NCBI RefSeq assembly: GCF_002338065.1
Contig: NZ_DDHJ01000014.1
Span: forward strand, 186,001 to 250,000
DNA: 64,000 bases
DNA from: Pseudomonas sp. UBA1879
GTDB taxonomy: Bacteria; Pseudomonadota; Gammaproteobacteria; Pseudomonadales; Pseudomonadaceae
Reading direction: 5' to 3'
Positions 27,533 to 35,269 of the stretch are shown here, piece after piece. The notes under the pieces are model-generated. The model searched no databases, was not told the DNA's origin, and saw nothing but the letters and a program-made list of their open reading frames with translations. The stretch's first letter is position 1, and the number at the start of each line of letters is the position of its first letter. The translations under genes and the position numbers were made by a program.

Positions 27533-29041
27533 TCAGATCTCGTACTCAACGGCGCTGACGTACACCAGTTGCTGGAACACTTCGTTCTCGGTGAAACGGC
27601 AGTAGCGCAGGATCTGTTTGGCGAGGTCGGGGAAAACCGGCGCGCCAATGGCGCCGATCAGCGCCATGTACGGCAAGATGCGTTTGCCCAGGAGTTGTCG
27701 ATCACGGGCCGCATTAATCACGTCGCTGAGCAACACAGCGAGGCCTTTCATGCTGAAGTGATCCACCGAGGTCACTTCAAACCAGCGCGCGACCAGCAGT
27801 TTGATGGCTGCGGCATCGGCTGACGCGACTTTCAAGCTATCGCCATCGACCCGTTCCCGCTCGGCCTGCGCCGCCAGCTTGGCCAGCACCTCGTTGAAAG
27901 TTTGCTCGCGCCAGGCGGCAAATTTTTCGACGTCGAAGTCGTCGGTGTCCTGTTCCGGTGCGATCAATGCCAGATAAAACCGGGCACTGTCGGTGCAGGC
28001 TTCGGCCACCAGGTCCCGCGCCCAGATGGCGTAGTTACGACTGGTCGAAAGGTTTTTGCCATTCAGCGTCAGGAACTGGTTGGTGTAGAACGTCTGCCGC
28101 ATCCGGTAACCGTGCATGGTTTGCAGCAGCGCCGGGTAGACCATCATGTGGCTGAACGCACAGTCGTAGCCGAGAAAATGCACCAGCCGACCTTTTCCCG
28201 AACGGCAGTACTCGTCGTACTCCCAAGGGGCGTGCTTGTGTTCGTTGAGGTATTCGCGAAATGCGCCCAGATAACCCGACAGGCCCATCACCCAGGTGTG
28301 GATACGGCGGCTGCCGTCGGGCTTGAGGTCCAAGCCCCCGTCGTGAGGACGAGTGATGCCCCAATCCACCGGACCGAGCTCGAATTCTTCGTTGAGGAAG
28401 CGACGAATGAAGGGACGCAACGGCGCGTGTTCGAAGGTGTTCTTGAGGTGGCTGCGGAAGTTGGACAATGCCAGGAACTCACGCTCCACAGGCCGCCAGA
28501 TCATGGGCGACGAGCAGAGTTTGCAGCGAAATGCGGTCATCTTCGACGCATTGGGGGTGTGAGCGCACTCTTCGCACTGGCTGGCGTCGGAGTCGGAACC
28601 GCAGTGATCGCAATTGCCTCGCCCGAACGCTTCATAGCCCCACTTGTCGCACTGTTCGCAGTAGGGCTCCTGGCTGACTTTCTTGTAAATGGCCCCGGCC
28701 TTCACCGCGGATTCGTAGGTCTCTTCCACGGCTTTCTTGAAGTAGTTGTTGCGGTACGGGCGCATCCAGAAATCGACTTCGATGCCCATTTTTTTCAGGG
28801 TGTCGTTGATCTTGTCGGTGTTTTCCAGCGCCAATTCCTGGGGTGCCCGATCCAGTTCGATGCCACGACGAAGCATGTAGGACTGATAGTCGTCGGAATA
28901 GGAAACCAGCGTGCAATCGTGACCGCGCTGGCGTTGCGCGCGGGTGTAGATGTCAGCTGCCAGAAACGGACCGGCCATATGACCGATGTGCAGGTCGCCA
29001 TTGGGGGTTGGTGGGGTGATCGTCACCAGGAGCTTGCCCAT
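27533..29041 (-). CDS. methionyl-tRNA-synthetase-like amino acid ligase (hydrazine synthetase component)
   Basis: 502-residue class I aminoacyl-tRNA synthetase homologue. HIGH is intact (18-21, DLHIGH), and a large zinc knuckle carries four CxxC pairs at C128/131, C144/147, C156/159 and C173/176. The KMSKS loop is replaced by KNLSTSR (329-335), as expected for a repurposed enzyme. The C-terminal helical domain is short, without an EMAP-type tRNA-binding tail. In Spb40-type proteins a MetRS-like domain activates an amino acid and couples it to N6-hydroxylysine, and a cupin domain then rearranges the ester to an N-N bond. Here the cupin is encoded by the upstream gene, with stop and start overlapping by one base (TAATG). 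A housekeeping MetRS is unlikely. Confidence 0.82.
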   Translation of the reverse strand: MGKLLVTITPPTPNGDLHIGHMAGPFLAADIYTRAQRQRGHDCTLVSYSDDYQSYMLRRGIELDRAPQELALENTDKINDTLKKMGIEVDFWMRPYRNNYFKKAVEETYESAVKAGAIYKKVSQEPYCEQCDKWGYEAFGRGNCDHCGSDSDASQCEECAHTPNASKMTAFRCKLCSSPMIWRPVEREFLALSNFRSHLKNTFEHAPLRPFIRRFLNEEFELGPVDWGITRPHDGGLDLKPDGSRRIHTWVMGLSGYLGAFREYLNEHKHAPWEYDEYCRSGKGRLVHFLGYDCAFSHMMVYPALLQTMHGYRMRQTFYTNQFLTLNGKNLSTSRNYAIWARDLVAEACTDSARFYLALIAPEQDTDDFDVEKFAAWREQTFNEVLAKLAAQAERERVDGDSLKVASADAAAIKLLVARWFEVTSVDHFSMKGLAVLLSDVINAARDRQLLGKRILPYMALIGAIGAPVFPDLAKQILRYCRFTENEVFQQLVYVSAVEYEI

Positions 29042-29484
29042 TACGAAGCCCTCTGATCGGACACGTCATGAATCGTCGCCTTCTGCAGCGCGAACTCGTT
29101 CAGCGCGACGGCTTGTTGGGCATCTTCGTCAAGAAAGCGATTGGCCGAATCACGGTCCCACCAGACCACGTAAAAGTGGAAATCTTCGTCGGTGTCATTG
29201 AGGACGTAATGGTCGGTGTGTTTCGGAATGGCAGCGATATCGCCCATGGTGAAGGGGTACGTCTGGTCGCCAACGACTAACTTGGCAGTGCCCTTGATGC
29301 CAATGAAAAACTCTTGATCGATCTGAGTGTGGGACAGGGATTGGGTGCCGGGACGAACAACACACCAACCGCCGCCAATCGGGGTCGGGTAACCATTCCA
29401 CGGCAACAGCCGCGACCCATCCAGATCATATTCATGAACCAGTTTGTCCCACGCCATGGGACGGAATATTTGAAAATCTGTCAT
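29041..29484 (-). CDS. cupin-domain protein, partner of the MetRS-like ligase
   Basis: 147-residue single-domain cupin. The metal-site pattern is visible as LSHTQIDQEFFIGIKGTAKLVV (first motif, His and Glu) and GDIAAIPKHTDHYVLN (second motif, His). AGGAGA lies seven bases before the ATG at 29482-29484. First gene of the operon. In known hydrazine synthetases the cupin domain is fused to the MetRS-like domain and performs the N-N bond-forming rearrangement, so a separate, translationally coupled cupin is a notable split form. It could alternatively act as an isolated dioxygenase or isomerase, but the neighbour makes that less likely. Confidence 0.82.
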   Translation of the reverse strand: MTDFQIFRPMAWDKLVHEYDLDGSRLLPWNGYPTPIGGGWCVVRPGTQSLSHTQIDQEFFIGIKGTAKLVVGDQTYPFTMGDIAAIPKHTDHYVLNDTDEDFHFYVVWWDRDSANRFLDEDAQQAVALNEFALQKATIHDVSDQRAS

Positions 29485-29621
29485 GAAGTGTCTCCTTCAA
29501 CCCGGAGCATCCTTGCTCGTTGTTTTGCCGGCCCAGGTCTGTGTCTGAAAAGGCCGTTGAGTTGAGGAATAAGCTGAAGAAAATCGAGCACTGGAGCAAA
29601 CAAGAAATACGCAATCAGCGG

Positions 29622-29651
29622 TTAAGTTTGACTTAACTCAACTTTGCTTAA
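29622..29651 (-). promoter_or_regulatory. putative LysR-type operator upstream of the cupin operon
   Basis: TTAAG (29622-29626) and CTTAA (29632-29636) form a palindrome with a five-base spacer, and a third half-site CTTAA follows at 29647-29651; a further CTTAA is at 29723-29727. Similar half-sites lie at the LysR/EamA promoter region. The rest of 29485-29926 holds no gene that I can support. Confidence 0.45.
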
Positions 29652-29835
29652 TCATGAGATTTATCAAGTGTTTACCGGACTATTGGGCAAAGAGTATTTG
29701 AATCATGAACGCTAAAGCAGGACTTAACTGTCGGCCTAAATAACAAGCAAAAAAAGACAGAAGAACGCTAAGGAAACATTCGTTGCGCCAGGCAAATTGC
29801 GTCGGCAGGGTTTACGACTGCTGCGCAGCCGATCG

Positions 29836-29858
29836 CAGGCAAGCCCGCTCCTACGCTT
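29836..29858. repeat. degenerate REP half-element
   Basis: CGCAGGCAAGCCCGCTCCTA matches the core arm of a common Pseudomonas REP, but the opposite arm is poorly preserved. It lies just downstream of the LysR gene's stop. Confidence 0.4.
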
Positions 29859-29926
29859 GCGGCCGAGGCGCAAATGCGGCGTATTCGAAGCGTTCGAATC
29901 TGGGCGCCCTCTGCAGCAGCTACGCG

Positions 29927-30835
29927 TCAACGCGTTGTGAATTCCCGCTGGCTGGCAATGGCTTGAGACACCAGCCAGTCCCGAAACTGGCGGCTCGATT
30001 TCGGGAGAATGGCGGTTTCGTCGTAAACCAGGTAATACGCGATAGGCGTGTCGATGGTCGCGCGAAATGGCACCACAAGCCGACCCGCCGCCAGCTCTTC
30101 GCGCACCAGAGAGCGACGTACCAACGCAATGCCCATTCCGGCAAGGGCCGCCTCGATGACCCCGTTGGAATCCACGAACACCGAGCCCTTGTGCACTGCT
30201 GCCTCAGCGTCCTCGATGCCCACTGCCCGGAGCCACAACGCCCAGTCTTCGCGGTGTTCGTCGTGCAAGAGGGTGTAATTTTTGAGGTCGATGGGCGACG
30301 ACAAAAAACGTGATTCAGGCAGCAGACTGGGCGCGCACACGGGCTGCAAACGGTCGTTGATCAGCATCTCGACTTCCAGACCTGGATAACGGCCAAGGCC
30401 ATGGCGCACGGCAAAATCCACGCCGTCGCCTAACAGGTCGACGAGCCGGTTGGTGGTACTGATCAACACTTCAATGCCAGGGCAGATCGCTTGAAAATCC
30501 GGCAAACGCGGTAGCAACCATTGCATCGCAAAGCCACTGGTACAACTGACGGTGATGGTGTTGGGGCCGTTGTCGCTCATCAGCCGCTGAGTCGCGTCAG
30601 AGATCTGACCCAATGCCGGACGGATGGCGCGCAGGTAAATCTTGCCTTCGGGCGTCAATTCCAGCCGCTTGGCGTTGCGGATAAACAGCGTCACGCCCAC
30701 CGCTTTTTCAAGTTTGGCGATCTGCTGGCTGATCGCCGCAGGAGTGACGAAGAGCTCGCCCGCCGCGCTCTTCATGCTGGCGTGACGCCCCGTTGCTTCA
30801 AAGCAGAGCAAGGCGTACAGAGGCGGGAATTTCAT
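29927..30835 (-). CDS. LysR-type regulator (GcvA-like)
   Basis: 302 residues. The N-terminal winged helix (about 5-65) contains HASMKSAAGELFVTPAAISQQIAKLEKAVGVTLFIR, the usual LysR recognition region, and the effector domain begins near residue 92 (TITVSCTSGFAMQWLLPRLPDF), with the GcvA-type pattern ISTTNRLVDLLGDGVDFAVRHGLGRYPGL. It is transcribed toward the cupin operon and away from the EamA gene, with a 153-base divergent region. A role as the cluster's activator is an inference from position and from CTTA/TAAG half-sites shared by the two promoter regions. Confidence 0.88.
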   Translation of the reverse strand: MKFPPLYALLCFEATGRHASMKSAAGELFVTPAAISQQIAKLEKAVGVTLFIRNAKRLELTPEGKIYLRAIRPALGQISDATQRLMSDNGPNTITVSCTSGFAMQWLLPRLPDFQAICPGIEVLISTTNRLVDLLGDGVDFAVRHGLGRYPGLEVEMLINDRLQPVCAPSLLPESRFLSSPIDLKNYTLLHDEHREDWALWLRAVGIEDAEAAVHKGSVFVDSNGVIEAALAGMGIALVRRSLVREELAAGRLVVPFRATIDTPIAYYLVYDETAILPKSSRQFRDWLVSQAIASQREFTTR

Positions 30836-30842
30836 GCCATTC

Positions 30843-30871
30843 CTTAGTTAAGAAAATCTAATGCACGTTAG
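30843..30871. promoter_or_regulatory. palindromic sites in the LysR/EamA divergent promoter region
   Basis: CTTAGTTAAG (30843-30852) is a perfect palindrome, and CTAATGCACGTTAG (30858-30871) has inverted CTAA/TTAG ends. They lie directly upstream of the LysR start and resemble the half-sites before the cupin operon. Confidence 0.4.
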
Positions 30872-30988
30872 AAAAGCTCGCTTGAGCATGGCTTGGGACA
30901 CTGCTCAAATCATCACACCCCGGCTCGACGAGCGTCAATCCACGTTCGCGCCGTCCGTTTCAAGCATTGGATTTGGGAAGGAAGTGCC

Positions 30989-31912
30989 ATGCGTCCATCT
31001 GATTATGTTCGACTGCTTCTCCTCGCGGCGTTATGGGGAGCAAGCTTTCTGTTCATGCGAGTGGCCGCTCCGGTGTTGGGCGCATTGCCCACGGCATTCT
31101 TCCGCGTCTTGATTGCTGCCGTCGGGCTATTCGTGATTCTCGCGATGTTTAAAACCCGTCACGACTTTCAAGGCAAACTCGGAGCGACACTGGTGCTGGG
31201 CGTCATTAACTCGGGTATCCCGTTTTTGATGTACAGCATGGCGGCGTTGTTACTGCCTGCAGGTTATTCCGCAATTCTCAACGCCACGACGCCGTTAATG
31301 GGCGTAGTGATCGGTTCGATGTTTTTCAATGACACGCTGACCCCGAAAAAAGCAGCGGGTGTATTGGTGGGCTTGATGGGGATTACCTTACTGACGACCA
31401 CCGGCCCCGTGAGCTTCACCAGCACGGTGGTCATGGGTGCGCTGGCCTGTCTCGTTGCGACCAGTTGCTACGGCGCGGCAGGATTTCTCACCCGGCAATG
31501 GATCGCAGACAAGGGCGGCCTCGACGCCAAGCTTGTCGCCTTCGGTAGTCAAATCGGCGCCACGCTGTTTCTTGCGCCGTTCTTCGGTATCTCGGCCACC
31601 GTCAACCCGCCCGCCAGTTGGGGGGACTCGACCGTCTGGTTGGCGCTGCTCGCGGTAGGCTTCGTGTGCACTGCCTGCGCTTACATTCTGTATTTCCGCC
31701 TGATCGCTGACATCGGCCCGGTCCGCTCACTGACGGTCACCTTTCTAATCCCGCCGTTTGGCGTGCTGTGGGGCGTTATGTTCCTGGACGAGCACCTGTC
31801 CGCAGGCCACTTGTATGGCGGCGGGCTCATCTGCCTGGCGGTGTGGTTTGTGCTCAGCAAGAGCAAGCCCAGAGCCGCCCGCAAGGCCAATGACAGCCCT
31901 GCCACCACCTGA
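30989..31912 (+). CDS. EamA/DMT-family transporter
   Basis: 307 residues from the ATG at 30989, which has GGAAGGAAG upstream; a longer frame lacks a ribosome site. About ten membrane helices in two EamA repeats: residues 4-140 (ALWGASFLFMRVAAPVLGALPTAFFRVLIAA) and about 150-290 (IADIGPVRSLTVTFLIPPFGVLWGVMFLDE). Members export amino acids and metabolites or detoxify them. Divergent from the LysR gene next to the accessory operon, it is the obvious candidate exporter for the operon's product, though EamA genes beside LysR genes are common and this is only inference. Confidence 0.88.
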   Translation: MRPSDYVRLLLLAALWGASFLFMRVAAPVLGALPTAFFRVLIAAVGLFVILAMFKTRHDFQGKLGATLVLGVINSGIPFLMYSMAALLLPAGYSAILNATTPLMGVVIGSMFFNDTLTPKKAAGVLVGLMGITLLTTTGPVSFTSTVVMGALACLVATSCYGAAGFLTRQWIADKGGLDAKLVAFGSQIGATLFLAPFFGISATVNPPASWGDSTVWLALLAVGFVCTACAYILYFRLIADIGPVRSLTVTFLIPPFGVLWGVMFLDEHLSAGHLYGGGLICLAVWFVLSKSKPRAARKANDSPATT

Positions 31913-31920
31913 TTCAACAC

Positions 31921-31929
31921 TTATCCACA
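31921..31929 (+). other. DnaA box after the EamA gene
   Basis: Exact TTATCCACA nine bases after the EamA stop codon. No gene is seen in 31913-32111. Confidence 0.5.
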
Positions 31930-32111
31930 GCTGAACCTGTAACGAAACGGTCTGGTGGCACTTGCCAGACAGGTCCCATTGCGTCCGGTTTTTGCCACGT
32001 GCACGGCGGGTCTGGGCATCAAGCACGTTCTGGAACGACTGACATGGCATCACTCCTACACGCATTCACTCCGCAGCCCTCGCGCTACGGCATTCGGTTG
32101 GAGTCAACACA

Positions 32112-33041
32112 ATGAGCAGAGCGATCCCCCTGATTGCGCTGCGCACCTTCGTGGAGGTGTGCAAGGTTGGCAGTATGAAACGTGCCGCTGATCACCTGTG
32201 TGTGTCCCCCGCCGCGGTCAGCCAGCAGATCAAAGGCCTGGAAGATCAAATTGGAAAGCGCCTGTTTGAGCGCGATGCCAAGGGCATCCAACTCACCACC
32301 AGTGGTCGGAGCCTGTTCGATGAGTTGTCCGACACGTTCGACGTCATCGATAAAGCCTGGTCCGGTGCAGCCCTGAGACAGCCTCGCAAGACCCGCTTGG
32401 CCATCAGCACCACATCCACCATCGCCAGCGCCTGGTTGATCCCGGCGCTGGGCGATTTCAAAGAGCGCTGTCCGACCATCGAGATTTCGATCCAGATCTG
32501 CAATGGCCTCTCCGACCTCAAGCACGGCCATGTGGATATCTCCATCCAGCGCGAAGTAGCCAGCAGCCCCGAGAACCACGCCACCCGTCTATGGTCGTCT
32601 TATCTGATTCCAGTGTGCAGCCCGCACCTGCTTGGCAAGCAACGCAACATTGAAAGTCCCCAGGACTGTCTGACTTATCCACTGCTCCAGGATACTGAGC
32701 GCAACTACTGGAAGGTGTGGATGAATGCATTTGGTGTCGGCAACCGCAAGATGATCCAGGGGTCGAGTTATGGCGATGAGTCCCTGTTGATAAGTGCGGC
32801 TTGCGCGGGACAGGGTATCGCATTGGTCAACAATGTCTTCGCCTCAGAAGCCTTGAAGTCCAAACGCCTGGTGCAGGTGACTAACACGACTTCCGAATTG
32901 AAATTCGACTATTTCGTGTATTGCGCCAACGAGCGACGCGAAGAGTGGGCCATCGTTGAGTTCATGAAGTGGGCAGTGCAGCAAGCGGGCAAGACAGCCA
33001 AAGGACATGTTCGCGACACCTCCGCGCATCAGGTCGCTTAA
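32112..33041 (+). CDS. LysR-type regulator (GcvA-like), second copy
   Basis: 309 residues: helix-turn-helix in the first 65 (GSMKRAADHLCVSPAAVSQQIKGLEDQIGKRLF) and effector domain from about residue 93 (LAISTTSTIASAWLIPALGDFKERCPTIEISIQ). It differs clearly from the first LysR protein. It is transcribed away from the EamA gene, 199 bases after it, and ends in a strong terminator. Its target cannot be read here; control of the neighbouring exporter or operon is possible. Confidence 0.88.
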   Translation: MSRAIPLIALRTFVEVCKVGSMKRAADHLCVSPAAVSQQIKGLEDQIGKRLFERDAKGIQLTTSGRSLFDELSDTFDVIDKAWSGAALRQPRKTRLAISTTSTIASAWLIPALGDFKERCPTIEISIQICNGLSDLKHGHVDISIQREVASSPENHATRLWSSYLIPVCSPHLLGKQRNIESPQDCLTYPLLQDTERNYWKVWMNAFGVGNRKMIQGSSYGDESLLISAACAGQGIALVNNVFASEALKSKRLVQVTNTTSELKFDYFVYCANERREEWAIVEFMKWAVQQAGKTAKGHVRDTSAHQVA

Positions 33042-33117
33042 GGCGTTTTCGCCACTCTGAATGTGACGAGCTGACAGGGTAGCGCCATTTCGCAGCAGAT
33101 TCCTTTATCACCCTAAG

Positions 33118-33141
33118 AGCCACTTTTCGGGTGGCTTTTTT
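33118..33141 (+). terminator. terminator of the second LysR gene
   Basis: AGCCAC (33118-33123) pairs with GTGGCT (33131-33136), followed by a run of T. The rest of 33042-33330 shows no gene. Confidence 0.82.
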
Positions 33142-33330
33142 GTACCCACGCTTCGAGAACTCCGCTTCGTCAGCGTTCAGACAGCCGATACGGAATACAG
33201 TGAGTGGCGTTCAACTTTTCGAGCGCATCGCGGCGGTTGAGCGACTGATTCGCTACTTACCCCTTCATACACAAACCGTTAGAGGTGTCCTCGCGATACC
33301 GGACGCTGAGCGCCTTCCAGAACAATCACA

Positions 33331-34662
33331 ATGCACGCAATCAAAACGCCCTTACTTCCACTCAAACGTAAACACTGCCTGCTGATTGCTCTCGTGATCG
33401 TCGCTCTGGCGTCCGCCTGGATTCTTCATTCTCAATCCGTGGTTGAACGAAAAGCCCGCAGGGCCATGCTGCCGCGGGTACTGCCTACGATACAGACCCA
33501 TGATTTGGGCGGCGCCTCAACGCTGACGCTGTTCGTGCCCAATGTCTCGAAAAAAACCATCGTCATCGCAGTTCCGGTCGACAACGATCTAAGCACCAAG
33601 CGCCTGCGTAAACTGAGCTTCGATGCGTCTGCCACTATCGTGAAAATCGAACTTTCGCCGACCGATTGTTTGCAGGCTCTTCGCAACTTCGACGAATCGC
33701 TGCGTCGCTTTGCACCCTCGGCAGACATTGTCGTCGGCCTCGATGAAGAGGCCATGTTGGCGCAGCGCTGGTTGTCCCTACAGAAAAACGAACGGGCCGT
33801 TGCTGTTTCGTTGACCACCGACAGCATTGGCGAGGCGAGCAAGGAAGTCTGCGCGGATCCGACCACTGTGCTTCCGTCAAAAGGAACATGGCACAACCTG
33901 ACGTCGAACAAGCTCACCATTTGGGAGAACGGAGTGGCCACGCATGTCACCACCCCGCTAACGCCTAAAGCAGTCATATCAGAAGAACTGGAGACGTATT
34001 TGCGGCATGCGATCCTGAATATTCCAGAATTGAACATTCTGAATAAACTTCCGTTGATCGAATTGCCCGCTGCCCATCAGAGCGACACACTGACGTTGTT
34101 TTATTCGGGCGATGGCGGCTGGCGGGGGCTGGATAAGCAAGTGTCGGAACATCTGTCGGACGCCGACATCGCCGTGGTCGGTATAGATGCGCTCGAATAT
34201 TATTGGGACTTCAAAAGTCCGGAACAAAGTGCGGCTGAACTGGCACAACTGATGGATCACTATCGCCAGAAATGGGGGATCAAACATTTCATTATTGCGG
34301 GCTATTCATTCGGCGCTGACGTGATTCCCGCACTCTACAACCGCTTACCGACGAAAGACCAAGCCGATATCAAAAGTCTTGTGCTCCTGTCATTTGCGCG
34401 CAGTGCAAACTTCGAGATCCGCATCGAAGGCATGATGGGCAAAGACACCGGCAAATACCCAACCGGGCCGGAAATGGCGCGGTTGCCGGCGAATAAAGTG
34501 TTCTGCGTGTATGGCTCGGAGGAGGCACGCAAGAGCGGATGCACCGACACCACCGCCGTCGGGAACATATTAGGGATCGCCGGCAACCATCATTTCAATG
34601 ATGATTACGACACGTTATCTACTCATGTGATTGATTTTATCAAGCGGCCGGTTGAACAGTGA
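33331..34662 (+). CDS. VirJ/AcvB-like periplasmic serine hydrolase
   Basis: 443 residues with an N-terminal membrane anchor or signal (KHCLLIALVIVALASAWIL, 14-32). Two VirJ-like halves follow; the second has the alpha/beta-hydrolase core: LFYSGDGGWRGLDK (257-269), nucleophile Ser326 in IIAGYSFGAD, CVYGSEEARKSGC (392-404) and a late catalytic His in AGNHHFNDDY. AcvB/VirJ proteins remove aminoacyl groups from aminoacyl-phosphatidylglycerol in the periplasm and usually accompany the synthase MprF/LpiA, which is absent from this window. The start ATG has no strong ribosome site. Confidence 0.82.
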   Translation: MHAIKTPLLPLKRKHCLLIALVIVALASAWILHSQSVVERKARRAMLPRVLPTIQTHDLGGASTLTLFVPNVSKKTIVIAVPVDNDLSTKRLRKLSFDASATIVKIELSPTDCLQALRNFDESLRRFAPSADIVVGLDEEAMLAQRWLSLQKNERAVAVSLTTDSIGEASKEVCADPTTVLPSKGTWHNLTSNKLTIWENGVATHVTTPLTPKAVISEELETYLRHAILNIPELNILNKLPLIELPAAHQSDTLTLFYSGDGGWRGLDKQVSEHLSDADIAVVGIDALEYYWDFKSPEQSAAELAQLMDHYRQKWGIKHFIIAGYSFGADVIPALYNRLPTKDQADIKSLVLLSFARSANFEIRIEGMMGKDTGKYPTGPEMARLPANKVFCVYGSEEARKSGCTDTTAVGNILGIAGNHHFNDDYDTLSTHVIDFIKRPVEQ

Positions 34663-34802
34663 TGTCGGTGAATGCTGGCTTTTCAATAAGAAGGGACCGC
34701 GCACCCGCGCTCAGATGAACGCATTCGCGCCGCAAGAATCGGAAAGGGTGGAACGAAATTAGGCAGCACCATGAGGCACCCTAATCACGGAGCAACTCGC
34801 TC

Positions 34803-35207
34803 ATGCACACCCCTCATGTTGTCACAGCGCCGCACATCCTTTACCTCGGAACACCCGTTGTTCTGGTCAGCACTGTTAACGAAAACGGCACTCCCAACCT
34901 CACCGTCGAAGCGCCGCGAGCGCTGGAATGCCCACTCCAGTTTGAAGCCGTTGTCGCGGCCGCTCATGGAATGGGCGAAGACAGCGACGCGTTACGCGGC
35001 GTGCTGAGCCTGATCGAGGTTCGCGTCACGCGCGTGCACGTCCACCCCGATCTGCTCATGGAAGGTCACGCCAACAGAATCGACCCGGACAAATGGATGC
35101 CGCTGATCATGAGCTTCCAGAAATTCTATGGGCTCAGCGGCCAAGTGCACGCCTCACGCCTTTCCGACATCCAGGAACACGCGTATGAGCCACTGGCAAA
35201 GTTGTGA
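34803..35207 (+). pseudogene. flavin reductase-like protein with large in-frame internal deletion
   Basis: The 134-residue frame begins MHTPHVVTAPHILYLGTPVV, as flavin reductase-like (FMN-binding split-barrel) proteins do, and ends with the family's RIDPDKWMPLIMSFQKFYGL region. Between GTPNL (29-33) and ECPLQFEAV (about 42) the segment that normally carries the FMN-binding core is missing, by my recollection of about 90 residues, with the junction near base 34900. The frame is intact, so a short protein could be made, but it should not bind flavin normally. A good terminator follows. Confidence 0.65.
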
Positions 35208-35223
35208 TGCTGGTTCCGGTTGA

Positions 35224-35254
35224 AGCCTGCGTAAACGGCAGGCTGCAGTTTTTT
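35224..35254 (+). terminator. terminator after the flavin reductase remnant
   Basis: AGCCTGC (35224-35230) pairs with GCAGGCT (35238-35244), followed after four bases by six T. The glmS stop lies just beyond on the other strand. Confidence 0.8.
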
Positions 35255-35269
35255 CGAAACCAGACACCG

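Noticed and set aside
27533..29041. Second housekeeping methionyl-tRNA synthetase (metG)
   Set aside because: KMSKS is not conserved, the tail domain is missing and the gene is coupled to a cupin and oxidases.
20228..29484. Siderophore locus (because of N-monooxygenase and SbnA/SbnB)
   Set aside because: No NRPS, NIS synthetase, acyltransferase, TonB receptor or iron-uptake gene is present, and the cupin/MetRS pair is unexplained by a siderophore.
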